From: Bradysia coprophila
Lineage: Eukaryota > Arthropoda > Insecta > Diptera > Sciaridae
Reading direction: 5' to 3'
Assembly (NCBI RefSeq): GCF_014529535.1
Contig: NW_023503373.1
Location: 3,472,001-3,536,000, forward strand
Length of the DNA: 64,000 nucleotides
Below, in pieces: positions 39,336 to 52,258 of this stretch. Position numbers and translations under genes: made by a program. Within the stretch, counting starts at the first letter, position 1. Each line of letters begins with the position of its first letter. The notes under the pieces were generated by a model that saw nothing but the letters and a program-made list of their open reading frames with translations, was not told where the DNA came from and did no database searches.

Positions 39336-40069
39336 CATTCGCTACATGACGGATTCGGCTCCAAACTTCACTTTCAGGCATAATCCTTCATCCAGTTGAA
39401 ATGCCTACAAAAATTTTTAAACTGAAACTGACCAGCATAACATGAAGTTTTAGCCTTCATTGTAGATCAAATGTTGCGTCCTTATACAGGACAATGGGAA
39501 TAACTGAAAACACCCCCAGCTGAATTGCCCTACAGATAAATTGCTAAATGAGCATGAAGTTGCTAAAACTTTTTTTTTCACAAGTACAGATAAAGAAATA
39601 AACGGAAAAATGTTGAGACTGACTCTTCGAAGAAACTAAGGTCACTAAACTCGATGCACTAAAACACTAAAATCCGAAGACTCCTAGTACGGAACTTTCT
39701 TGTTGTGATTATTGCTTTTGTTAGTGTTCACTTTTATGCCCTTTATAAGGATTGTGGCCCAGAGGGTAGAGTCTAAAATTGTCTAGTATATTACCCAGCT
39801 TTCACATGGAATGGGGTATGTGGTGTTGCCATTCTTCACTTAGAACAAAGCGTGAAATAGTGTTACCATCTAAGAATAAAATGTTGTGTTACCCATCCTT
39901 CAATTAGAACAAGTTATGTTGAGCTGCCAGTTCTTAAAAAATCCGTGGGATATTGACAGCCTGCAGTATAACCGTCGTGACGACAGCTGAAAGTTTGTGA
40001 CCCAAAAGGTAGTCTTAAATTGCAAACATACCAAGGTTTTGTAGCAAGCATAACAAGACATACCAAGAT

Positions 40070-40137
40070 GAGTATGTAGAACAGAAACGGGCAAGATAGG
40101 TTTAGTACCAAACACACCAAGATTCAATATTCGCTAA
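40070..40137 (-). repeat. Dispersed repeat family D, copy 4 (partial)
   Basis: Minus strand: GGTGTGTTTGGTACTAAACC then ATCTTGCCCGTTTCTGTTC, matching the start of copy 2 (GGTATGTTTCGGACTAAACC). Its left part abuts the Arp5 exon fragment. Confidence 0.55.
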
Positions 40138-40192
40138 ACACAACAAAATTGGGGAGAATGGACTAATAACATCTTACGGATACCACACCACC
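40125..40192 (+). pseudogene. Duplicated fragment of Arp5 exon 1
   Basis: The run TTGGGGAGAATGGACTAATA and the following CGGATACCACACCACC match Arp5 exon 1 at about 41159-41233 over some 60-70 bp with a handful of differences and one short gap. It lies about 360 bp upstream of the Arp5 start codon in the same orientation, outside any open frame. Too long and ordered for chance. Confidence 0.85.
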
Positions 40193-40552
40193 AAAACAAA
40201 ATAGCAATTTTCATGCCTTGGGACAAAATTAAGCAGAATTTTGGTCTGTTTGCATGAAAAGTTGTATCTGTTGTTTCAGTCACTTTGAACACATGTGAAA
40301 TTGCCTCAAATCAACTGTCCCGAAGCATGTAGATTGTCTTTCTTGAGAACGTTTTCACACAATCACTTTTTACTGCGCCTCACTGCTCCCACCTCTTCTG
40401 CGCACACAATATATTTTGTTGGTGGGCTCAGTCGGCTCGATACATAAACTCTTTTCGCCCTTTTCGCCGTACAGCGGAACAAAATAAAAATTGTAAACAA
40501 ACCTTTACGACAAGTTGGATAGCTCACATCGGTTCATCAAAAGTCGAGAAGA

Positions 40553-43500
40553 ATGAATATTATTGAATTAAAAGATTTAAAACCAGTTCCGGATATTGTT
40601 CAAGAGTATTCGTCAAATGTTAAGGACAACAATATTCCGCTAATAATTGACAATGGTACGTTAAACTCAAGCAATCAATTCTCCGATCAAACATTCAAAT
40701 TGAACTTTTCAGGATCGTACTCATGTCGGGCTGGTTGGGCATCAATGGACCAGCCTCAGCTAGTATTCCGGAATCTGATTGCCAAACCACGAAAAGATCG
40801 CAATAAGAAAGACAAGGATGACCTGCCAACGATTCAAATCGGAAACGACATTGCGAATATTGAACAGCTGCGTTTCCAGTTGAAGAGTCAATTCGATAGG
40901 AATGTTGTGACGCATTTCCACAACCAGGAGCAGATTTTCGATTACATTTTTCAGCATTTGGCTATCGACGGTGAAAGAAGGGTGCCACATCCGATTGTGC
41001 TAACTGAATGCTTTGCAAATCCCAACTATTGTCGACAATGTAAGCAGGAAATGGTAAATTGGACTGTTGTGTTGGCTCCAACTAATTCTTCCATTCCATT
41101 AGTGATGTCCGAATTGTTGTTCGAATGCTACGACGTTCCGTCAATTTGTTACGGTATCGATTCGCTATTCGCCATGAAACACAATAACATTGGGGAGAAT
41201 GGACTAATAATATCTTGCGGATACCACACCACCCATATAATACCGGTGCTGAACAACAAAATAATTAGCCAGAATGTTAGGAGGATCAACTTGGGTGGCT
41301 ATCACATAATCACATTTATGCATCGATTGTTGCAACTCAAGTACCCCGTTCATATTAACGCAATATCACTCAGCCGAATCGAATGGTTATTGCATAATCA
41401 TTGTTCCATTGCATTGGACTACATCGATGAGCTGAAGAAATGGGCGCTGATCGATTACTATGACGAGCATGTCAAGAAGGTACAGCTTCCGTATAATACA
41501 CCAGTTGCTGTTACCACGTTGACTGGTGAGTGAAGCAATTTAATACGATGGCAAACCCATTGTCACCAAAATGAACTAAACTTTTCAGCCGAACAAAAAA
41601 TTGAAAAGAAACGAGAATTGGCTAAACGATTGGCTGACATAAATGCCAGGAAGCGAGAAGAGAAACTTGCCGAAGATGAAGATCAATTGCAGAAATTGTT
41701 GGTGGCTAAAGATTTGTTTGACGATGGCGATTATGAAGAGTTTAAAGAAGTGATCAATGAACAGTCAATTCCAAGCTATGACGAACTTCAGGTAAATCGG
41801 TTTGAAATCAGCTGTGGATTGAACAAATTGTAAACTTTTGATTCCAGAAATTGATTCAAGTTACTAGCAGCAAAATCGATAAAACTCGTCAGAAAATCGC
41901 TCAAGCTGAATCAACCACCGCTCAAGTATTTCCATTTGAAGAGAAACCTTCGACCAATATTCCACAACCCCCGAGCGACATAACGTTGGACGAATGGATC
42001 GCTCAAACGAGGCAGAAACGATTTTCCATCATGGAACGCAAACAGAGTCGTCGGCAACGAAAACAGGATTTGGCCAAACGCAGAACTGCGGCGGCTCAGG
42101 AACGTATGCGTATTATCTCACAATTGGCTCGCAAAGAGAAAGGAACCGACGATTTCGGCATGCGTGACGAGGATTGGGATGTTTACAAGGTTTGATAATA
42201 ATGATACATTAAGAGCACGTCCATCCGAGATTCTACCGTTGCAAATTTCACTAGACGATCAGCAAAGAGACCGGTGACAGTGACAGCGAAGCCGAAAATG
42301 AGAAAATCCTGGAATGTGAAGAAATTCTCCGTCACCATGATCCTGAATTCGAAGAACCAAATATCTCTCAAGGAGGAGCCGCAGAATTTCACCAGGTGAA
42401 TTGTTACGCTACAACTTCTTATACTTTATTTCGCTCAATCTTCGTTCTGGTACAATTGGTTCTGCCTAAGTTTTGATTGAAGAACATCATTTTCGTTAAA
42501 TCTCAACACCGTTGGCGGTATCATCGCACCTGCCACCAAACGTTGTTCTGCATTCAGGAAGTTAAATGTCGCACAAGCCTGCGGTTAAAAAGTTTGAAAA
42601 TTCGTATTAGAGCAATCAGTGTCCTACATAATGATCTAACATACCGAATCAGTTCCCAGCACTTCTACATTTATGTTCAATTTGCGTGTGATTGCATTGA
42701 TTCTAGCTGAAAGGGCGGGTGTTGCAGCGGTGTCACCAATTCCAATAACTAAAATTTCAATTTTTGGATCCAAAACTTGGAACAAACTCAGCGATTCTTC
42801 GTTTATGTCGTCTGCTGTGGCAATGTTCCATGACATAACCGTTCTAGAGTTCATTGTTCAAGTGAGTCTATTGATTCTTTTTAGATAGTTTCAGCGTTAT
42901 GAAGTCTTATTTACCTGGGAAATATTGCCATCGGACCAATGACATTCAATCCATTGTTCAGCCGGAATCCATCCTGACTGTATGTATTAATCATCAATCC
43001 CAAATCTAGTTCTTGGTTCAAAATGTTCACTTTGGTCTTTCCATCACCGTGATAGGCGCCCGAATTTCTTGTTATTTGTTGACGGCAAAGTTTGGAAGCA
43101 ACTTCGAATTTGTGTTTAAATTGCGAGCTCAATAGTTTCCGTCCTATCGTAAACATTTTGACACTAAAATAATTACTGAGTCGCTTGTCTTATTGGTTCA
43201 AAATTGATTTGATGAGACTAGACTTTGATGGTACATATGAACGTTCCCTAATGTCAAACAGTGGTTCTCTTGTTCAAAATGTTGGACTCGTTACAACCAT
43301 AGATAAATAAGGTCGAGAGGTGACGTGTGGCGTTGATGCTAAGCGACACCCATGCATGTTTAAAAATGAAGGCGCCACCATGCCATTTCTATCAACTCTA
43401 TGCGTAACAAAACTACGTTCTTCATAATGACTTGCCTCCTTTCTTTCTATTCCAGCTGCACATCGGCGTTGAGACTATTCGAGCAACAGAACTCCTCTTC

Positions 43501-43951
43501 CAACCAAGCATGATTGGCAGCTCAGAAGCCGGCTTAGCAGAAACGATTGAATACATTTTAAAAATGTTCAACGAATCCGATCAGTTGATTTTGGCGAATT
43601 CGGTATTCCTGACCGGTGGTTGCTCCAATTTTCTCGGTAAGCTCTTCGGTCGATGTATAAATGATTTCACCTAATGAACTTCCCATTTCAAAAGGTTTAA
43701 AAGAACGTCTATCGCGCGAGCTCATGGAGATGCGTCCATTTCAATCGACCCATAAGATATTCACTTCATCCAATGCTTCGTTGGATGCATGGTGCGGAGC
43801 TAGAGACATAGCCAATTCTGGCAATTTGGACGATTACATGACAACAAAATTGGACTACACCGAAAAGGGCGGAGAATATCTGAGGGAACATCCGTTCAGC
43901 AACAAATTTCATCCGACACCAGCTCCAATCGTTGTCGAAACGAATGAATAA
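40553..43951 (+). CDS. Arp5: Actin-related protein 5 (INO80 chromatin remodeller subunit)
   Basis: Nuclear actin-like protein of the INO80 complex, needed for nucleosome sliding. Six exons: 40553-41525, 41589-41791, 41848-42189, 42255-42395, 43456-43636, 43695-43951, giving 698 residues. Visible: [10 protein letters not shown]...[12 protein letters not shown] (actin-type nucleotide-binding start with an insertion), [68 protein letters not shown], a long charged helical insert ([20 protein letters not shown] ... [15 protein letters not shown]) characteristic of Arp5, then [50 protein letters not shown] and EYEEKGGEYL-like [18 protein letters not shown]. Intron 4 (1,060 nt) contains NDUFAF3 on the other strand. 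The stop overlaps an AATAAA signal. Complete. Confidence 0.95.
42435..43156 (-). CDS. NDUFAF3: Mitochondrial complex I assembly factor NDUFAF3, nested antisense
   Basis: Early assembly factor of respiratory complex I, acting with NDUFAF4 at the inner membrane. Three exons on the minus strand: 43156-42915, 42843-42645, 42578-42435, about 194 residues. A basic N-terminus ([17 protein letters not shown]) fits mitochondrial import. Conserved blocks: [75 protein letters not shown]. An AATAAA lies four bases after the stop (42430-42425), so the mRNA must end close to 42405, just short of the Arp5 exon that ends at 42395. The whole gene sits inside Arp5 intron 4. Confidence 0.93.
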
Positions 43952-44056
43952 AAAACGATCAGTGGGTCATTGACCACCCATTGGAATAAATTGTAAAGGA
44001 AATGAAAAGCCAGATGTTTTTCCAGGTTTTTTAATAAAAGTAAATTCAACTTTCGT

Positions 44057-45788
<1,732 letters not shown>

Positions 45789-45830
45789 TACGAATCGCTG
45801 AGAAAGAACTTTTTGACAGCGATTTGAGTT
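45789..45830 (-). promoter_or_regulatory. TOP-type start of RpL11
   Basis: On the minus strand GTTCTTTCTCAGCG lies just before the ATG. A start at the C of CTTTCTC (45806) would give a 5' UTR of under 20 nt, common for ribosomal protein genes. Inferred from sequence context only. Confidence 0.45.
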
Positions 45831-46615
45831 CAATATGTCTAGTTTTGATGGCGTGTCAGTGGATTCTTCCTGTGTGGTTTTTACCCAGCCAAAATTTATT
45901 TTCAATAATTTTTACGATTTTTGAATTTGTGGAACGAGAATTCAAATTTTCTTACTGCGATATTCTATGGTTGTATGTTATTATCTGTGTTTTATTAATT
46001 TTTAATTTAGACTTAGATATTTCTCAAAATATGTAGCTCCTGACGTTAGTTTCTAAAAGCAACATATTTGAATTTGTCAAGGTCTCCAGTCACAAAGTTT
46101 AAAGTTAGTCCAGATTTTGGTCTAGAAAAACCGGTCGAAAGTAGACTGACAAAGTAAAAATTGAAATAAACGTTCTGCCAATACCCTCTCTATAAGTAGA
46201 CGAAATGTTGCTCTACTGCTAGAACTATTTATTAGCTTCATCCCTTCAGAATCCACGCCTCTATGACTGTTTGAAAATCAGGTTTTTTAGTGTGTCTCTT
46301 CCGGCTTCACTTGCTCTTATGGTACCGAATTTTTCTACAATTGTTATTAGAATTTTAGGCACTACCGATTGCAACCACAACCAGTTTTCCACATCTCTCT
46401 GTCTCTCTGTAGACAGAATTCACCACTGTCACCGACGGTACGGATTACAATAAACATTTTTGTGGAACCTTGTTCAGGGCTTCGAGCTGAATAATAATAT
46501 CCAAAAATATCAAAAGTGCATCGAAATGCTCAGTTAAAATTCATTCCACCGCACCGTGAAAGCCACCAAATGATGAAAAATGTATTATGGCCAATCATGT
46601 AAACAAACAACAATA

Positions 46616-46905
46616 GGTCTGTTCACAGCTTTGCTACTAGCATGAACACTGAATTGACAAGTGTCAAATTCGGAGGCTTTAGTGATACGAGCTACCGCTT
46701 AGGATTGTTTGTATTGTATGTTTTAACTCATGCTAGTAGCAGTGCTGTGGTCTGTTCCAAGGCCATACGAATTGTCAAACTACTGTCAAATTTCATCCAT
46801 AGAGACATAACCTCATCAATATTTGTATGAAAACCGAGCTCGGTGGATGAAATCGTGTTCGTTCGGCCAGTCAAATTTCGTGTTTACAGTTACTTGGAAC
46901 AAACC
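46616..46905 (-). mobile_element. Family B element, copy 2, interrupted by another MITE
   Basis: Reads from GGTCTGTTC at 46616 (outer end) and, after an interruption at 46625-46757, continues CAAGGCC to a terminal CTTGGAACAAACC ending at 46905. Its body matches the copy at 18372-18524 on the opposite strand at roughly 80 percent by eye. TA flanks it on both sides (before 46616 and after 46905), but since copy 1 lacks that, the target duplication is uncertain. Confidence 0.7.
46625..46748. mobile_element. MITE inserted in family B element, 9-bp target duplication
   Basis: 124 bp with 20-bp inverted ends, ACAGCTTTGCTACTAGCATG against ACAGCACTGCTACTAGCATG from the other side (two differences). 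It is flanked by GGTCTGTTC at 46616-46624 and 46749-46757, a perfect 9-bp duplication of the host element's own terminus. Nine-base duplications are typical of Mutator-like (MULE) elements, though an 8-bp reading is possible. Non-coding. Confidence 0.8.
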
Positions 46906-47441
46906 TATGTTGTCGTTTGGTGTGATCTGAGTTTCAAAATAGATGACCCAGTAGAAATAGAATGTAGGCGCTAATCTTAAACATTACGTTTTAGCGGAAA
47001 CGCTTCAGTTTAAAAGTGTGTATGTTTCCGGTGAAATAAATTAATGTGAAAGCAATCACTTTTGAGGAACTTTACGATAAAACCTTTAGTTAGGTGTATG
47101 TCACATCCCTCATTTCAACACTGTTTGTTTGGAATAGCAATTGTGCAATTCAACACAGAAATTCAGATTAAAATAAAAGATAGGAATTATTTGGTGTCGC
47201 ATACGACTGTTCTTGGCATGTATTGTCTTATCAACGGCTTTTGAGGCTAACTGATAAAATAATCCTATTCTAAATCGGAAGAATTCGGTTAATTGGGATA
47301 TCAAAATTCAATTAATCCTCCACGTAATAAATGCTCACAACTAAGAATCAATAAAAAATGTTAAACATTTTCGTAATGGGTTAGAATAGTCCGTAATCGG
47401 CTTAGAATTATACTCGAGAGCGGACATGATGGCGCTGATGC

Positions 47442-47651
47442 TGGTTTATCTTACTAGGGAGGTAATATCGTTCTTCCGCACCTAGAGAAAGGCTATTTGC
47501 CGCGCTCGTAAGTTAAAACCCAACACGGAAAATAATTTGTTATCTCGTATCACGATGACTGAAACTACCTCGGGCAGAATCGCTCGGATAATTTTACTCG
47601 TATTGATACGAGATAACAAATTACTTCCCTTGTATAGTAACCTACTATTTC
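47442..47651 (-). mobile_element. Dispersed TIR repeat, family C copy 1
   Basis: On the minus strand it begins TTACTATACAAGGGAAGTAA and ends CCTAGTAAGATAAACC; the ends are roughly complementary. It contains internal inverted words (TTTGTTATCTCGTATC twice in opposite senses). A related copy in the opposite orientation lies in calypso intron 5. Confidence 0.6.
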
Positions 47652-48433
47652 TATCTTAATGCTTTCTTAACTAAAACGTATATATCCTTCCTTACAGAAC
47701 GTACACCTTTTCTTTTGTTTGTTTTTTTTTTCTTTATTTGTTAAAGTGTGTTTAGCATAATGATTGTTGTTTCTTGTACACTGTTCGATATTTACTTACA
47801 AAGTTGCTCTCATCCAATTTAATAATGCTCCACACTAACATTGTTACAAGCCATGTTCTTATTGATGAGGGGTAGATACATCATTTATATCGTCAGTTAC
47901 ACGACACCTAATGAAAAAATATTTTCATACCACTTTCATGGACCTTTAGACCTTCGCCAATTTTTTGTAACTAACTAAAAGTTTTAATTCCCTCAAATTA
48001 CCACAAGAAAATTAGTAACACCCCTCACGTACCATCACCATCCAGTCGATGAGTGTAAACAATAAACATACCTTCACACTCGTCCAGTTGGAATAACCAT
48101 CTTGCGTATACTCTCTCTATATTATTGTTTCGTGTTAGTGTTTCGTAACGTTTGGTTTCAGTTACATTGGTTGTGCTGAGTCGTGTATTCTTTAGAGTTT
48201 GGTTCGCCGGCTTCAAATTTAAAGAATTATTCAAATTCATTTGCATATCATCTGTAGTTGTCGATCAAATCTGTTAAATTTACATTCGTTTCATGTCTGA
48301 ATAATTCATAGTCTTCAGCAACACAAATGAAAAATTGTAACGCGTCTAAATACATTGAAGAAGGCAGATGTGAACTGTAGAAGAAAGGAAATTAAAACTG
48401 CAAATTAATTACATTCAACCAACTGTTGCTAAA

Positions 48434-50259
48434 ATGCTTGCTCTGATGTTTGTGTTGATTGTTGGACTATTGACGTTATTTTATTACTGGAAAAAGCGTA
48501 AGAATTATCCACCTGGACCCTGGATTAGTTTGCCCATTATTGGCAATCTACATTTGCTGGATCCATTGAAACCGTACATTACACTGACGCAGTTAAGTAA
48601 GAAGTATGGACCAATTTATGGCATTCAAATGGGCTCAGTCTATACGGTAGTGGTTTCAAATGATGCCATTATTCGAGACTGCTTCAAGTCAGACCAGTTT
48701 ATGGGAAGAGCTCCGTTGTATGTTACTCATGGAATAATGGGAGGATTTGGTAAGATTAAAAGATTTGAAGGAATGATTCATGTCTACGACAAATGATGTT
48801 TCCTTTTTGAATAGGACTCATATGTGCAGAGGGAGAACTGTGGAAAGACCAGCGAAAGTTGTCAATCAAAATGTTAAAGGAAATGGGAATGGTAAAATTC
48901 GGTGAAAAACGATCCGACTTTGAATTCAGAATTCTGAAATGGGTCCAAGAGTGTGTAAAGGTTGGTGGAAAATAATTTGCAGCCGAGTCGATCTAAAATT
49001 AATTCCGAAAATGATTCCATCTAACGTAGACACTCATCATAAAATCAGAGCTAAATGACGAAATAGATCCGGTGGACACGCTACAAAATACTCTCGGCAA
49101 TGTTTTAAACGATTTTGTGTTCGGAGTTACCTATGACCAGGACGATGATACTTGGACATATTTGCGTCACTTACAGGAGGAAGGAGTTAAGCATATCGGT
49201 GTTTCTGGTGTTGTTAATTTCATTCCATGGCTACGGTAATCAGACATTTAAGCAATCTACCAGTCTGTCAATTAATCCCTTCTATACGAACAGGTTTTTA
49301 CCGTCCAACCAAAAGATCCTCGAATTTCTTTTGATCGGCAAACAGAAAACCCATCAAATATACGACGATATAATAAAACGTTGCGAAAATCAAACTCTCG
49401 ATGATTCGAATGACAAAGTATCGTCAATAGCCAGTTTGTACTTGGAAGAGAAAGAACGTCGAATACAGGATGGTGAAGATTCGGTCAAACATTGCAGTGA
49501 CGCACAACTAAAACATTTATTGGCTGATCTGTTCGGAGCTGGTGTCGACACTACACTGACTACGATACGCTGGTTTTTATTGTTTGTTGCGGACAACGAA
49601 AATGTTCAAAATAAACTTCGATTAGAATTCGAAGAGAACTTAACGTCGATGCCCACCCTAGACAATTACGATAAGTTACCGTATTTAAGGGCTTGCATAG
49701 CAGAGACCCAACGTATTAGATCAGTGGTTCCTGTGGGGATACCTCACGGCAGTTCAATGGTAAAGTGATTTCTCTTTTTATTGAAAATGACATCTTTGTT
49801 TGCAAAGCAAAGCGTTTGTAGGACACAACGCTACAAGGATATTACATTCCGAAAAATACGATGATCATTCCACTTCAGTGGGCTGTACACATGAATCCCG
49901 ATGTATGGCCAGAGCCTTATAAATACGATCCCGATAGATTTTTAGACAGTGAAGGAAAGTTTTGTGCACCGTCTGCATTTATACCATTCCAAACAGGTAC
50001 TTAGAAAACTAGATGATGAATAAGCTCAAATCGCTCAAATATAAAATTGAAAAAACAAAAAAAAAACAACTTTTCAGGCAAGCGAATGTGCTTAGGAGAA
50101 GAAATGGCAAAGATGTTGTTGTTCTTGTTTTGCGGCAATATATCGTACAACTTTAAGCTGCAGTACAAGGGGTTGGAACCGGTTGAAAGTATATTGGGAG
50201 AGTGTGGCATCACATTAAATCCACCAAGAGAGAAAATTAAATTCCAAAAAATTGCTTAA
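48434..50259 (+). CDS. Cytochrome P450, CYP2 clan (CYP18/CYP306-like)
   Basis: Haem monooxygenase of the endoplasmic reticulum. Six exons: 48434-48749, 48815-48960, 49051-49235, 49294-49759, 49822-49996, 50078-50259, about 489 residues. N-terminal anchor [18 protein letters not shown], then the Pro hinge YPPGPW. C-helix WKDQRK, I-helix [13 protein letters not shown]-helix ETQR (the ExxR), PERF-type DPDRFL, and the haem loop FQTGKRMCLG with the Cys ligand. The microsomal anchor and 'GELWKDQRK...LKEMGM' resemble CYP18A1 and CYP306A1 (phantom), ecdysteroid enzymes, but an exact subfamily needs a tree. The exon 2 donor is uncertain: GTTGGT after 48960 or GTAAAG six bases earlier, both in frame. 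Complete, all key residues kept. Confidence 0.92.
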
Positions 50260-51942
50260 ATGATTTCGATACGGCAAGTCATCAGATGACTGTTATCGAC
50301 AACAATAACTAAAATGATCGGGGAACTCTCTGACTTACAATTATAAGTAAATTTTATGTTAACTAATAACCGTGTAACAGATTTTGTAACAAAACTGATC
50401 GATATTATTCAACAAAGGGAAGTAACAGATTTATATTACTTTCCGTTTGACAACAGTATACATGACACGTCGCAAGAAAATTAGAAATAAAACTTTTTTT
50501 AATGATAACATTGGACGGTTTCTTATCAACAATTATTAGACAATCGTCTTAGTCTTTCACAGATAACAAACACATCATATCGGGAGACTGGGTAGTTCCT
50601 GCAACAAATTGTCAAGTCGAAATCTCTGACAATAAATGTTCATCCAGATTTATTCAGAGTTTCTCAAGTATTAGATTGACCTACAGTTAGAGGCAGTGCA
50701 ATTTCAGCATGAACTTGCTTCAGCTGTTTTTCAGTTGAACCACAGAACCAATCAAAACTGTTTATACGTCTTTATACTGTTTTATCACTACCTCACGCGT
50801 GCGTGCAGCAGCTTCAATCGCATAGACAGTTTTGATTGGATGTGTGAATCAGCTGAAAAACAGCTGAAGCAAATAGGTACATGCTGAAATTTCACTGCCC
50901 CTGACTGTAGTATTTAACCTTAAGAAAATTCATTATCAAGTGTGTAAACTTCACTGAATTGCTTCACTTCACTTTAGCCTCATTGACACTGGTGATACTG
51001 CCACCATTCCTTAATTTCAACATTTGAACGTCGAAAAAGGCCATGTCAACTGCACCTCATGTGGTTGTAGCAGAGTTTCGCTAATTTGCCCAACATCTAA
51101 AATTTTTAGAAAATCGGGAAATTTCGAATCAGCTCAGTATAGCGCAAGGGGTGAATCATGTCACAACGCCTGAGAAATTTCTAAAGGAAATCGAAATCAC
51201 TTCCCTCAGCTCCATACAAAATCTGAATCGTGTCATCTTCACACCTCGACTTATCGGTTATATCATATCATCCAAGTCAATGATTTTCAGATGCCAGACT
51301 CGATGCAAATTGCACGTACAGTCAGTTTCATTATTGTCATATCCCTTTAATGAAATGATGCAATTGATATCTACAATATTCAGGGTATTAAAAGAAGAAT
51401 TACACTGTCAAGACCTCCGACGAATCTACCCTCTTATTCGGATATTAAGAATCATTGAATGTTATGCATCATTTCGAAGTCATTTATTTTCAAAAACTGT
51501 AATCATTGCATGCATATAACGAACTCACTCGACTACAATTTATCTGCCCTGTCTCACTGTTCACAGTTAAGTATCATTAACCATCATGATTCCTGATCTT
51601 CCCGATCAAAGAATCACTTCAACTTATTCAGTTGTTTGAAGCCATTCAAGGCGATAATTAGTAGAATCACAATCACATTTAGTGAACCGAAACGAAAAAC
51701 TCAAAAAACACCGCGGAGTTGATAGTAAAAAATTTACATAAAGAAAAAATCCACACTCGACGACGCATAATATTTAGCAACTTACGACTCTTACGCAACA
51801 CCATTCGAAATGGAAAAAATGCTTTGATAAAAGTCGCTCCGACTATTAGGGCTCCTATGTATTTCCATAACAATTTTGAACAATAAATGTGATTGACTGA
51901 AGTATTCTACAGTTTGTGCTCGCCATAAATATCAAACATTTA
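50260..51942. other. Intergenic region between P450 and KGD4
   Basis: Contains the P450 3' UTR (AATAAAAC near 50485), one mariner-like MITE (50684-50907) and the KGD4 3' UTR on the minus strand. A minus-strand frame at 51679-51873 opens with a TTG, not ATG, has a hydrophobic start, and matches nothing recognised. No further gene is supported. Confidence 0.4.
50684..50907. mobile_element. Tc1/mariner-like MITE, copy 1
   Basis: 224 bp with ends CAGTTAGAGGCAGTG and CAGTCAGGGGCAGTG flanked by TA on both sides. The inverted repeats extend about 80 bp inward, including CTTCAGCTGTTTTTCAG and CCAATCAAAACTGT, and carry some differences. A second copy lies at 54879-55106. TA target and CAGT ends suggest Tc1/mariner. 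Non-coding. Confidence 0.75.
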
Positions 51943-52258
51943 TCACTCTCGCCCTCCGCGATTAATAATTTCACATTCGTATTTGTCTATCGGTTTGCGT
52001 TGATATCGGGCTGGCAATTGCCAATCTTCAATCGCTGGTCCGGACGAACCCTGTCGAAAGGAAATTGAATTTGATATTAGCGCTAATATGGTCAAAGGCA
52101 AAGGTTACCCGTGGAATGGAACTAGAACTTGCCGCTGTTGTGGGATGAGCATAAGATTCACTGGTTGAGATATTTTTGGCTGATTCACGACCTATTCCAT
52201 ATCGAAATCGTATCATCGGCAATCGTTTGGCCAAATTTGTGAGACTTGTTTTGACCAT
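51943..52258 (-). CDS. KGD4: Alpha-ketoglutarate dehydrogenase subunit 4 (KGD4/MRPS36)
   Basis: Small mitochondrial adaptor that links the E3 subunit to the 2-oxoglutarate dehydrogenase core. Two exons: 52258-52109 and 52050-51943, 85 residues. The N-terminus MVKTSLTNLAKRLPMIRFRYG matches the family's short 'PxIRF' element, a Ser/Thr-rich linker follows, and the C-terminal LPARYQRKPIDKYECEIINRGGRE matches the conserved 'LPxRYRRKxxxxxEMxxIxxGGP'-type end. The protein is short as normal for the family. Divergently arranged with calypso. Confidence 0.85.

Larger units (their letters stand above)
37671..40552. other. Repeat-bearing intergenic region upstream of Arp5
   Basis: No gene supported. 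It contains a MITE (38070-38230), two adjoining family D copies (39160-39335), degenerate direct repeats near 39749 and 39993 (ACCCA/GGCCCAGAGGGTAG-type blocks), another D copy (40070-40137) and a fragment of Arp5 exon 1 (40125-40192). The last 150 bp must hold the Arp5 promoter and 5' UTR. Confidence 0.45.
45831..48433. other. Intergenic region with nested transposons
   Basis: No gene supported. Holds nested MITEs at 46616-46905 and one copy of family C at 47442-47651. The right end carries the 5' flank of the P450 gene. Short open frames here (for example 48025-48246 minus) have no recognisable family. Confidence 0.45.

Noticed and set aside
48025-48246. Minus-strand 73-codon frame upstream of the P450
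   Set aside because: Low-complexity Asn/Thr/Leu content, no splice context, no recognised family.
51679-51873. Hydrophobic small open frame just downstream of KGD4 (minus)
   Set aside because: It begins with TTG rather than ATG, overlaps the likely KGD4 3' UTR and resembles nothing known.
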